From the NCBI RefSeq assembly GCF_000500045.1, contig NZ_AYOT01000223.1, forward strand, positions 1 to 64,000: a stretch of 64,000 bases of DNA. Reading direction: 5' to 3'. This DNA comes from Borrelia persica No12 (lineage in GTDB: Bacteria; Spirochaetota; Spirochaetia; Borreliales; Borreliaceae). The notes beneath the pieces are model-generated. The model was not told where the DNA came from. It did no database searches and saw nothing but the letters and a program-made list of their open reading frames with translations. Shown here one piece after another: positions 22,134 through 30,267 of this stretch (the first letter of the stretch is position 1; each line of letters begins with the position of its first letter). A program made the translations under genes and the position numbers.

Positions 22134-22766
22134 TCAAGTTTTTGATATAATATCGATTAAGCTTTTTGCTACTTCATTAATATCTTTTGATGCGTCTATA
22201 TTATGAAGCCTATTGCTTTGTGAGTAAAAATTTATTAGTGGTTTTGTTTGTAAATTATATTCTTGGAGTCTAATTTTTAGAGACTCTTGTGTATCATCTT
22301 TCCTTTGGTAAAGAGTACCTTTGCAAAAATCACAAATCTCTTTTTCTTTTGTTGGAAGTGTGTATATGTTGAATATTCCGCAACAAGATTGGCATATTCT
22401 TCTTCCAGAAAGCCTTTTTACTAAAAGTTCTTCGTCAATTAAAAAGTTTATTATTTTAATATTATCTAATAATTTATCTAATTCTATGGCTTGATTGATA
22501 TTTCTGGGAAATCCATCGAGAATAAAGTCGTTTTTATGTTCAATAGTATTGATTTTATCTGTGACGATTTTAATTGTAATTGAGTCGGGTACTAGTTGTC
22601 CATTTTCAACTATTTGTTTGATTTCTTTACCAAGGGGTGTAGCATTTGCTATGCTTGTTCTAAACAAATCACCTGTTGAAATGTGATAATAATTTAGTTT
22701 ATTTGATAAGATCTTGGCAATTGTACCCTTTCCAGAACCTGGAGGACCTAAAAAAACAAGTTTCAT
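22134..22766 (-). CDS. adk: Adenylate kinase
   Basis: 210 aa. P-loop GPPGSGKGTIAK at residues 7-18, the AMP-binding DGFPRN motif near 83, and the long-form LID with a Zn-type cysteine pattern (CQSCC ... CDFC, about 127-150). It interconverts AMP, ADP and ATP, and completes the salvage path from AMP made by PurA/PurB. It is the last gene of the cheR-cheB-traB-adk run, 30 bp after traB. Confidence 0.97.
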   Translation of the reverse strand: MKLVFLGPPGSGKGTIAKILSNKLNYYHISTGDLFRTSIANATPLGKEIKQIVENGQLVPDSITIKIVTDKINTIEHKNDFILDGFPRNINQAIELDKLLDNIKIINFLIDEELLVKRLSGRRICQSCCGIFNIYTLPTKEKEICDFCKGTLYQRKDDTQESLKIRLQEYNLQTKPLINFYSQSNRLHNIDASKDINEVAKSLIDIISKT

Positions 22767-22796
22767 AATATAACTCCTGTATAATTTATTTGATAT

Positions 22797-24005
22797 TTAA
22801 CTGAAGATATTTAATAAGAATTTAAAACCAACAATTGTTCCAATTGCGGATCCGATGTTTACGAAAAATACTATTAATAAAATTTTTGTAACTTTATTCC
22901 TAAAATATCCTTTTATGTTGTGCAAATCTTCTTGTAGTTTTTCAAAATCTTTTATTTTTGGTTTATTGATATATGCCTCAACGAGTCCTGCTACCATACC
23001 TGTTCCAATAAATGGTATTAGAGAAAATATTGGAGCGCCAAGTGCTGCTGTTAGTATGGTGATGATATTAGCTCTTAGTAAAATGGCTGCAATGCCTGCA
23101 AATACAGAATTGCATATTATCCAGATCTCTAAGTTTTTATATGCAAATGCAAAGTCTTTAAAGTAGAATGAACTTGCTATCAGCATAATAATTGAGATTG
23201 TTATTAAGTAAGATATTAATTTGCCGATTGTGAACTTATTTTTAGGTACAGTATTGAGTTCGTCAATGTTAGTATTTTTTTTATTATCTTGAATTTCTCT
23301 TAAGTTTTTTATTATTCCCTTTACATGACCAGCTCCAACAATGGCAAGAATTGTTCCTGAGCCTTCGAGTATTTTACTTGCTATAAATTCGTCTCGTTCA
23401 TCAATTAAGACTTTTTTTACAGTGGGGATTTCTTTTGCAAGTTCTTCCATCATATTTGATAGGGCATCTTCTTCTTTAAGTTTTTCAATTTCGTCTTCTG
23501 TAACTTTTATATCTGAAAATGAAAACAGACTTGATATTATTTTGGCTTTTTCAAAAATTGGCACAAGGTTCCAAGCTCTCTTTAGTGTTGTCTCTACTTT
23601 TCTGTCTGCAAGTATTAAAGGTATGTTATATTCCTTGGCTTTTAAAATGGCTGTTTTCATTTCTTCTCCAGGGTTAATTCCTTGTTCTTTTGCTAATTTG
23701 TTTTGAAAGTTACTTAAAATGATTTGTACTATTAATAAAAATGCCTTTCCTTGTTTGATTACCTTGTATATGTCTAGATTGCGCCATTTTTCATTTTCAT
23801 CTGTTTCTAAAATTTTATGGTAACGAGCCTCATCAAGCTCAACTGCGATAAAGTTTGGTTTTAATGTATCAATTAAATCAGCTGTGTCTTGTGAGCTTTT
23901 TTTTGATACATGTGCTGTTCCCAGTATATATATTTTATATTGGCCTATTTCGAGAGTATTGACGTGTGAAAAGCAGTTTTTTGTGTTCTCTTGTTTGTTT
24001 TCCAA
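22797..24005 (-). CDS. TraB/PrgY-family membrane protein
   Basis: 402 aa. The N-terminal domain has the hallmark GTAHVSKKSSQDTADLIDTLKPNFIAVELDEARY (about residues 30-63) and a second conserved IVGAGHVKGI string near 221-230. The C-terminal third has at least four membrane helices. The family is named for enterococcal pheromone shutdown proteins and is structurally tied to TIKI/Tiki-like metalloproteases; its role in Borrelia is unknown. It lies 24 bp after cheB and 30 bp before adk. Confidence 0.88.
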   Translation of the reverse strand: MENKQENTKNCFSHVNTLEIGQYKIYILGTAHVSKKSSQDTADLIDTLKPNFIAVELDEARYHKILETDENEKWRNLDIYKVIKQGKAFLLIVQIILSNFQNKLAKEQGINPGEEMKTAILKAKEYNIPLILADRKVETTLKRAWNLVPIFEKAKIISSLFSFSDIKVTEDEIEKLKEEDALSNMMEELAKEIPTVKKVLIDERDEFIASKILEGSGTILAIVGAGHVKGIIKNLREIQDNKKNTNIDELNTVPKNKFTIGKLISYLITISIIMLIASSFYFKDFAFAYKNLEIWIICNSVFAGIAAILLRANIITILTAALGAPIFSLIPFIGTGMVAGLVEAYINKPKIKDFEKLQEDLHNIKGYFRNKVTKILLIVFFVNIGSAIGTIVGFKFLLNIFS

Positions 24006-24029
24006 AAGTTATCCTTGTCTTTTTAAAAT

Positions 24030-25190
24030 TTAACCATCAAGAAGGATGGTTTCTAATAATTTTACCACATGACCTATTGAAACTATATAGTCTACATTAT
24101 TTTCTTCTATTGCTATTTTGGGCATTCCAAATACTACTGAGCTTTCTTCATCTTGTGCAATAGTCACTCCGCCAGCTTTTTTAATGTCTCCAATTTCTCT
24201 AGAACCGTCATTTCCCATTCCGGTCATTATAAAAGCTATAGCTTTGTCTTTGACGTTTTCTGATATTGATTTAAATAGTACTCCTATAGAAGGTTTATGT
24301 CCGTTGACATTTTCCGCATCAAAAATTTCTATTTGATAATTATTATTTACCCTGTTTATTCTTATATGATATCCTCCGGAACCTATGTATATAAATCCTT
24401 TTTTAATTATTTCTTTATTTTGTGTCTCTTTTACACTTAAGTTACAAATGTTATTAAGGTTTTTTGCAAATTCTTTGGTAAATCCTTTTGGCATATGTTG
24501 AACAATCACTATTGGAATGGGAAAATTTTTGGGAATTTTTGGCAAAATTGTTTTTAATGCTGCAGGACCTCCTGTGGATATTCCAATAACAATTATTTCA
24601 AATTTTCTATTTTTAAGTTTTTTTAAATCTTTTTCGTCTACTATTTGTTTTTGATTAAGGCTTGTTATTGTGCTTTTGTCTTTTGTGTTAGCTAAGTTAC
24701 GATTTGTTATTTTTATTATATGCAATTTATCTTCTTTGGCTTTGTTCTTTGTGGGAGAATTGTGTGTTTTTGAATTAGAGTTAATATTAGTTATGATTTT
24801 GGTCTTTATGGTTTTATTTCCATAAATTGTAAGTAAATTTATGATTTTATCTTTTATTTTTTCTAATTTGTTGTCAATTTTTATTATAGAATCATCAGCG
24901 CCTTTGATTATGGCATCTATTGCAATGTCTTTGTTGGATGATAGTATGATGACGGGAATTTTTTTGTTGATATTTTGCTTTTTCTGTATGAATTCAATTT
25001 CTTTTATAGTTTCTGTTTCTAAGCTGAGTAATACTACATCTGGTTGCTTTTTTAATTTTTTGAGTGCAAAGTCTGTATTTGCTGCGGTTGCAACAACTTC
25101 AAGTTTTGAAGAGGAATTTATTATGTCTGATATAGTCTTTCTATTGACAGACGAAGCTTCAATAACGAGCACGTAAATTTTTGTTCGCAT
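24030..25190 (-). CDS. cheB: CheB chemotaxis methylesterase with degenerate receiver
   Basis: 386 aa. The C-terminal methylesterase domain has an intact triad: serine in GISTGG (about 203-208), histidine in IVQHMPKGF and aspartate in GMGNDG. It removes methyl groups from chemoreceptor glutamates. The N-terminal receiver is atypical. The usual DD(S) acidic pair is E11-A12-S13, and the phospho-aspartate is replaced by Ser56 (PDVVLLSLE). A lysine-rich linker of about 70 residues joins the domains. It lies 34 bp after cheR. Confidence 0.95.
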   Translation of the reverse strand: MRTKIYVLVIEASSVNRKTISDIINSSSKLEVVATAANTDFALKKLKKQPDVVLLSLETETIKEIEFIQKKQNINKKIPVIILSSNKDIAIDAIIKGADDSIIKIDNKLEKIKDKIINLLTIYGNKTIKTKIITNINSNSKTHNSPTKNKAKEDKLHIIKITNRNLANTKDKSTITSLNQKQIVDEKDLKKLKNRKFEIIVIGISTGGPAALKTILPKIPKNFPIPIVIVQHMPKGFTKEFAKNLNNICNLSVKETQNKEIIKKGFIYIGSGGYHIRINRVNNNYQIEIFDAENVNGHKPSIGVLFKSISENVKDKAIAFIMTGMGNDGSREIGDIKKAGGVTIAQDEESSVVFGMPKIAIEENNVDYIVSIGHVVKLLETILLDG

Positions 25191-25224
25191 TTCTTTTTGC
25201 TCCTATAGACCTGCTTGTGTCGAA

Positions 25225-26085
25225 TTATAGTTTATATTTGTTTCGGAACGTTAGTTTTCCTTTGGGAATATTATCGTCATCCTTTTCATATATTATGGTC
25301 CAAGGTGTCCTTAAGAATTTAAAAGGAAGATTTAGACCAAAGAGCGATTCTGAATGCCCAATAAATAAATAACTTTTCATTGCCATAGAAGAGTAAAACT
25401 TGTTTAAGACTTTAATTTGTGATTTCTCGTCAAAATATATAAGTACATTTCGACAAAATATGACATCTATATTTGAAAATCCGTTTTCATAATTTAAATT
25501 ATGATAATCAAATCGTATGTGTTTTTTTATGTCGTCTACTACTCTATAACCATTCATGTGAGGTTTAATGTATTTTCTATACTGTGCTGGAATATATTCA
25601 CATTTTTGAGTTGAGTAATATCCGTCTTTTGCTATCATTAAAGATTTTAAGCTTAAATCGGAAGCTATAATAATAAAGTCAAAATTTTCTGGAAGATAAT
25701 ATTTAAGCACAAATGCCAATGAATATGGTTCTTCTCCTGTTGAGCATCCTGCAGACCATATAACAATTCTATTTTTATTTTCTTGTGTTTTAATATTTAT
25801 TAATTTTGGAATTATAAATTTTTCAAAAGTTGTAAAATGAGCTGTATTTCTAAAAAATCTTGTTAAATTTGTAGTAACTAGATCTAAGAAATATTCTTTT
25901 TTCAATTTATCTGAAATTATTAGTTTATATAGTTGTTGTGGGGTATTGATATTTTCAAGTTCATGTATTGCATCGTGAATTCTACTTTTTAATACAATCT
26001 TGTTTTTTTCATCAAAACAAATACCACTATTGTCATATATGAAATTACAAAATTTGATTAGCAGTTCATCATTAATGTTCAACAT
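25225..26085 (-). CDS. cheR: CheR chemoreceptor methyltransferase
   Basis: 286 aa. The N-terminal helical domain and LVTTNLTRFFRNTAHF are followed by the SAM-binding Rossmann motif SAGCSTGEEPYSLA (about 113-126) and NVLIYFDEKSQ. It transfers methyl groups from SAM to receptor glutamates, opposing CheB. It is the first gene of a minus-strand unit cheR-cheB-traB-adk. A 163-bp interval separates it from the divergent immunophilin gene. Confidence 0.95.
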   Translation of the reverse strand: MLNINDELLIKFCNFIYDNSGICFDEKNKIVLKSRIHDAIHELENINTPQQLYKLIISDKLKKEYFLDLVTTNLTRFFRNTAHFTTFEKFIIPKLINIKTQENKNRIVIWSAGCSTGEEPYSLAFVLKYYLPENFDFIIIASDLSLKSLMIAKDGYYSTQKCEYIPAQYRKYIKPHMNGYRVVDDIKKHIRFDYHNLNYENGFSNIDVIFCRNVLIYFDEKSQIKVLNKFYSSMAMKSYLFIGHSESLFGLNLPFKFLRTPWTIIYEKDDDNIPKGKLTFRNKYKL

Positions 26086-26248
26086 TTATAAAGTCCAATT
26101 ATATGAAATTTCTTATATATTATTAACATAGTATTATTAAATTGCTTCAAATTTCCAGTGAATTTACATAATTTTTTTCAAAAAAATTGTACAATTAGTG
26201 CTGGTAAATTTAATTTGAATATTAGTCTTTAGTTTAAGGAATACATTT

Positions 26249-27268
26249 GTGAATAAATATTTATTGTGTTTTGTTATTATTTTAATGCTAGTAGCTTGTT
26301 CTAGCAAAAAGGAAGATTTAATGAAAAAAAATGGAATATTTGCATTAATTGATACAAATAAAGGTACTATAAAAATTGAACTTTATTATAAACTTGCTCC
26401 TTTAACCGTGATGAATTTTATTGGTCTTAGTGAATGTGTTATTAAAAATTCTGTTACAAATCAACCTTATTTTGATAATCTTATTTTTCATAGAGTTGTT
26501 GATGGATTTGTTGTTCAAACAGGTGATCCTACTGGTACTGGTACTGGAGGGCCTGGTTATGTATTTCCTGATGAGTTTAGTAAAGATTTAAGTCATAATG
26601 AGGCAGGTATTGTTTCCATGGCTAATGCAGGTTCTGATACTAATGGGAGTCAATTTTTTATTACTCTTTCAGATAATCTTACGTATCTTGATTATAAGCA
26701 TTCAATTTTTGGTAAGGTTATTGAGGGAATGAACATAGTTCAGAGTATAAGTCAGGGAGATAAAATAGAGAAAGTAAGGATTGTTCGTGTTGGTGATGAT
26801 GCAAATTCTTTTAAAGTTGATGATGAAGAATTTGCAAAGTTGAAAAGTAGTTATGAAGCAAAAAAGAGAGAAGAAGTTGAAAAATATATGTCTTTGCAAC
26901 TTGAGATAATTGATAAGGATTACAAAGATTTTAAGAAAGATAAAAGTGGTGTTTTGTATAAATTGACAAAATCGGGAAGTGGTAAATGCGTTAAGGATGG
27001 TAGTGTTGTAAGAGTAGATTATGAAGGTTTTTTGCTTAATGGAGTGAAATTTGATAGTTCTATTGATAGGGGCAATCCAATAGAGCTTGTGGTTGGTAGT
27101 GGTCAAGTGATTGAAGGTTGGGATGTAATGTTGTCAAATATGTGTGAAGGAGAAGAGAGAGTGATAATAATTCCTCCAAATCTTGCTTATGGAAATAAAC
27201 AGATTGGGGATCTTATCAAGGCAAATTCTTTTTTAAAATTTAATATTATTTTAAGGAAAGTTACTTAA
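26249..27268 (+). CDS. Cyclophilin-FKBP dual immunophilin lipoprotein
   Basis: 339 aa. A lipoprotein signal LMLVAC puts the lipidated cysteine at residue 17. A cyclophilin domain follows (about 30-185: FHRVVDGFVVQTGDPTGTG, GSQFFIT), then a charged linker helix (about 190-230) and a C-terminal FKBP domain (about 232-339: VRVDYEGFLLNGVKFDSS, VIEGWD, IIPPNLAYG). Both halves are peptidyl-prolyl isomerases. Such cyclophilin-FKBP fusions are known in a few bacteria including Treponema. It probably folds envelope proteins at the inner membrane or periplasm. Its stop overlaps the next start by 1 nt. Confidence 0.94.
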   Translation: MNKYLLCFVIILMLVACSSKKEDLMKKNGIFALIDTNKGTIKIELYYKLAPLTVMNFIGLSECVIKNSVTNQPYFDNLIFHRVVDGFVVQTGDPTGTGTGGPGYVFPDEFSKDLSHNEAGIVSMANAGSDTNGSQFFITLSDNLTYLDYKHSIFGKVIEGMNIVQSISQGDKIEKVRIVRVGDDANSFKVDDEEFAKLKSSYEAKKREEVEKYMSLQLEIIDKDYKDFKKDKSGVLYKLTKSGSGKCVKDGSVVRVDYEGFLLNGVKFDSSIDRGNPIELVVGSGQVIEGWDVMLSNMCEGEERVIIIPPNLAYGNKQIGDLIKANSFLKFNIILRKVT

Positions 27269-27864
27269 TGTTCAATCGAGTTTTTTTTGACGAAAATATT
27301 AAATATGAATTTTATAGAAAATTTTTTCATATCTCTACTTTAGTATTTTTATTGCTTTATAAAGTAAATTTTTGGATAGGTTTTTTTGCTAGCTTATTTT
27401 TTATGGTTGTTTACTTAATATTAGAATTATTAAGAATCATGGAAAAAAATTTGTTTTTTTTCAAAAATTTATCAGATATATTGGTGAAGACTAGGAAAGT
27501 ACCTTCTTGTAAGATATATCTCTCTCCAATATTTTTGATAGTAAGTATATTTTGTACTTATTTTTTTATAGAAAAACCTTTTAGTTATATTGGGATATTG
27601 TCTGCATGTCTTGGAGATGGTTTTGCAAGTCTTTTTGGTAAACTTATTCCGTCTTTTACGCTTGTAAATAATAAAACATTTGCAGGAAGTTTTTCTGTGT
27701 TTTTAGTTGCTTTTATAGTGTGCTATTATTTTTTTCCAAATTGCTTTCTGGCGTCAATTGTTGGGATGGGAGCTATGCTTGTAGAACTTTTTGATTTTGC
27801 AAAATACGATAATTTGTTTTTACCTTTAGGGGTTGCAACTTTATCTTTTTTATTGGTAACTTAA
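27268..27864 (+). CDS. CTP-dependent lipid (phytol/dolichol) kinase-like membrane protein
   Basis: 198 aa with five to six membrane helices. Conserved strings typical of the VTE5/SEC59 cytidylyltransferase-like kinase family are RKFFHIS near 16-22, ELLR near 51, CLGDGFASLFGK near 114-125, NKTFAGS near 133 and VELFDFAKYDN near 171. It probably phosphorylates a polyprenyl or related lipid alcohol; the substrate is unknown. It is coupled to the immunophilin by a TAATG overlap. Confidence 0.78.
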   Translation: MFNRVFFDENIKYEFYRKFFHISTLVFLLLYKVNFWIGFFASLFFMVVYLILELLRIMEKNLFFFKNLSDILVKTRKVPSCKIYLSPIFLIVSIFCTYFFIEKPFSYIGILSACLGDGFASLFGKLIPSFTLVNNKTFAGSFSVFLVAFIVCYYFFPNCFLASIVGMGAMLVELFDFAKYDNLFLPLGVATLSFLLVT

Positions 27865-27880
27865 ATTTATTGGTTTTAGA

Positions 27881-28645
27881 TTACAGCCAATAAAAGAAAA
27901 GTTTGCCTGCTTCTTTTAAATATATTGGCACTCCTATTAAAATTGGGATAAATTCGTAAGGCATTTCTGTAAAATTGAGATATGTTCCAAGTATTATTGA
28001 TGATATTGATATGAAAAGTAAAAAGTAACTTAAATTTTTTTTCCTTAAACAGGCTACTAAAAAATTTATTAATATTAGTAGTAGGAATAAATAAACATAA
28101 AATTTATTTTCTCCTATTGGCGAGAGAAAGTTATTTGTGTTTTGATAAGTATTGATAGGTATTAGGTAGCTATAGATCATAGAAAAAGTAAAAATTAAAT
28201 AAATGGCATAAGTTATTGATTTAATTTGAAAATCGCATATGTATAGACTTAAAAAAAATAGATTTAATAATGAGAATATAACTATTAAGTGATAAAATTT
28301 CATAAAGAAATAAAGTTCTAAACTCAATGTATTGCTTAAAAGATAGTATTTAAAAATTGCAATGGGCTCAAGTATATAAGAACAAATAAAACAATAAAAA
28401 AATACAAATTGTATATTGTTTGTTCTCTTGTAATTGATATATGTCCAAATTGATCCTATGACTCCGATGTTGAATATAAAGAATTTATTAACCAAGGTCA
28501 ATAAATTTGTATTATAGATTTTAATAAGATAGTTATAGAAGTTTATGCTAGTATGTGCGTAGTAAATAAATATTGATATAACAATTATTCCTAAGCTTAA
28601 GGTTGTTAATAAAAAAAAGTTTAATTTTAAAAATAATGTTTTCAT
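27881..28645 (-). CDS. Polytopic membrane protein, unknown function
   Basis: About 254 aa from the ATG at 28645, whose ATGA overlaps the stop of the nuclease gene; a TTG four codons earlier is possible. It has about seven hydrophobic helices and short polar loops. I do not recognise a family. It is translationally coupled to the nuclease upstream, which suggests shared expression, not necessarily shared function. It is convergent with the lipid-kinase-like gene, 16 bp away. Confidence 0.75.
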   Translation of the reverse strand: MKTLFLKLNFFLLTTLSLGIIVISIFIYYAHTSINFYNYLIKIYNTNLLTLVNKFFIFNIGVIGSIWTYINYKRTNNIQFVFFYCFICSYILEPIAIFKYYLLSNTLSLELYFFMKFYHLIVIFSLLNLFFLSLYICDFQIKSITYAIYLIFTFSMIYSYLIPINTYQNTNNFLSPIGENKFYVYLFLLLILINFLVACLRKKNLSYFLLFISISSIILGTYLNFTEMPYEFIPILIGVPIYLKEAGKLFFYWL

Positions 28646-29526
28646 TGAAATTCCCAAGTAGATATATCTTTTTGCATTTTAATTATCTTTTTTATTTTAG
28701 CATCAAGTCTAGCAAAAAAATCTATTTGTGTTTTCTCTTCAATTGAATCGACATTCACAACATAATTTCTTAAATCTGTATCTTGTGCTTTTTCGTTTGG
28801 GATAATAAAAGCTACAATTTCATAATTATTACTATTATTGTTTAATGCCAACACGATTTTGTAAAAGTCTTTTGGTATTAAAATCTTGTTATCTCCAATA
28901 AATCCTATGTTTTCTGTTAAAATTCCTGCGCTAATAATATAGATCTTTTCTTTTGAAATAGCCCATTTTCTAACTCTTTGTTCAAGTCTAAGCCAGATTC
29001 CTGAGTTAAATGACCTGTCTTGAGGAGAAATGTTCGATAAGAAGTAGGTTTCTAGCATTGCTTCTTTAGAAAAAGACATATCAGCGGAACTGATGATATG
29101 TCCCCTATCATATCCGCTGTGTAGATAGTCACTTAGTTTTGGTGCAATACCTTCTATATCTGGATCTTCAAAAAATCTTCTACTTCGAGTTATTTTTCTT
29201 TCTCTAAGTAAAGTTAAGGCCAGTTCGACCATTTCTCTTTTTAATTGGTAAGCTACCCATTCTGATTGTCTTGCGCTCTCAGCATATCCTAAGGAATAAT
29301 ATTTTTTGTGTAATACTTGGGTAGTAAGATATCCTTGTGGTAATAGGTATTCTTCTTGTAGTTCTGCTGGAGTTTGAGGTCCGTAAATCCTATCTTTAAT
29401 GGCTTCTAAGCAATTAGAAGCCATTTCCTTCATTTTGTCTACGATTTTTGGATTTGTATATAAAAATAAGATTCCTAGTATAATTGCTATATTAAGAGCG
29501 ATCAGATTTTTTAGCTTTTTTTTCAT
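28642..29526 (-). CDS. nucA: DNA/RNA non-specific endonuclease (NUC family)
   Basis: 294 aa. An N-terminal hydrophobic anchor or signal lies at about 8-26. The catalytic DRGH motif (YDRGHIISSADMSF, about 139-152) carries the general-base histidine. SNISPQDRSFNSGIWLRLEQRVRKWA (about 163-188) carries the metal-binding asparagine. It hydrolyses DNA and RNA with a divalent metal, probably outside the cytoplasm. Its start overlaps the preceding gene's stop (TAATG). No inhibitor gene is evident nearby, consistent with export. Confidence 0.9.
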   Translation of the reverse strand: MKKKLKNLIALNIAIILGILFLYTNPKIVDKMKEMASNCLEAIKDRIYGPQTPAELQEEYLLPQGYLTTQVLHKKYYSLGYAESARQSEWVAYQLKREMVELALTLLRERKITRSRRFFEDPDIEGIAPKLSDYLHSGYDRGHIISSADMSFSKEAMLETYFLSNISPQDRSFNSGIWLRLEQRVRKWAISKEKIYIISAGILTENIGFIGDNKILIPKDFYKIVLALNNNSNNYEIVAFIIPNEKAQDTDLRNYVVNVDSIEEKTQIDFFARLDAKIKKIIKMQKDISTWEFQ

Positions 29527-30143
29527 TAATTTTCTCCTTTTTGATTATTTAGATTATATCTGATACCAAAGTCAAAAGAAATGTTAAAAGTATCAAGAAA
29601 TAGGCATTCAATTTTTGAATATATATTGAGGTTAGAAATGGATTCTTTTGTCGAAAATTCAAAAAATATGTAAGGTTCTATTACGTAGGGTATTCTTTTA
29701 TAAAATCTAAAATTTCCTATTAGATTTGTTGCTAGATAAAATCGTCCTCCAATACCCGTGCTAATAGATAAGTACTTTGATTGGTTAAATAGGTTTATGA
29801 TATTCCAATTTATTCCTATACCAATATAAGTACTTGAAAATTGGATTTTTTTGGATATGTTATAGTCTTCAATCATTAGAATCATACAAACGGCCATAAA
29901 ATCAAGATTATTGGTTGCAAATATATAGTAGGGTCTAAATATTATGTGATTGGTTTTTGCATTTAGAAAAAATCCCGTTCCAAGTCCTATGCCTGTTGAA
30001 TAAGTGAAACCTCTATCTATTAAAAATAAACTATTTTTCTTTCCTTTTTCTTTTGAAGTTGGATTTTCTTTATTATTTATTTCATTATTTAATGAATATA
30101 AGTTAACGCATAATAGTAAGTAAAAATATATTCTTTTTTTCAT
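29526..30143 (-). CDS. Putative outer-membrane beta-barrel protein (BB0410-like)
   Basis: 205 aa with a signal peptide (about 1-17). Repeated alternating Gly/aromatic strands (TYSTGIGLGTGFFL, TYIGIGINWNI, ISTGIGGRFYLAT) and a final ISFDFGIRYNL strand suggest a small barrel. No enzymatic motif. It is the first gene of a three-gene minus-strand unit with the nuclease and the polytopic membrane protein, and is divergent from fruA across 124 bp. Confidence 0.7.
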   Translation of the reverse strand: MKKRIYFYLLLCVNLYSLNNEINNKENPTSKEKGKKNSLFLIDRGFTYSTGIGLGTGFFLNAKTNHIIFRPYYIFATNNLDFMAVCMILMIEDYNISKKIQFSSTYIGIGINWNIINLFNQSKYLSISTGIGGRFYLATNLIGNFRFYKRIPYVIEPYIFFEFSTKESISNLNIYSKIECLFLDTFNISFDFGIRYNLNNQKGEN

Positions 30144-30267
30144 AATTAAATTATTTTAAATAATATACAATAATTTGCAAATAAAGAAGAGTGAGTGGGA
30201 TGGAGAATAGAAATTTAATCTTTATACTGTGATAAAATTAATTTAAGTACTTAGGAGGTTTAAGGTT

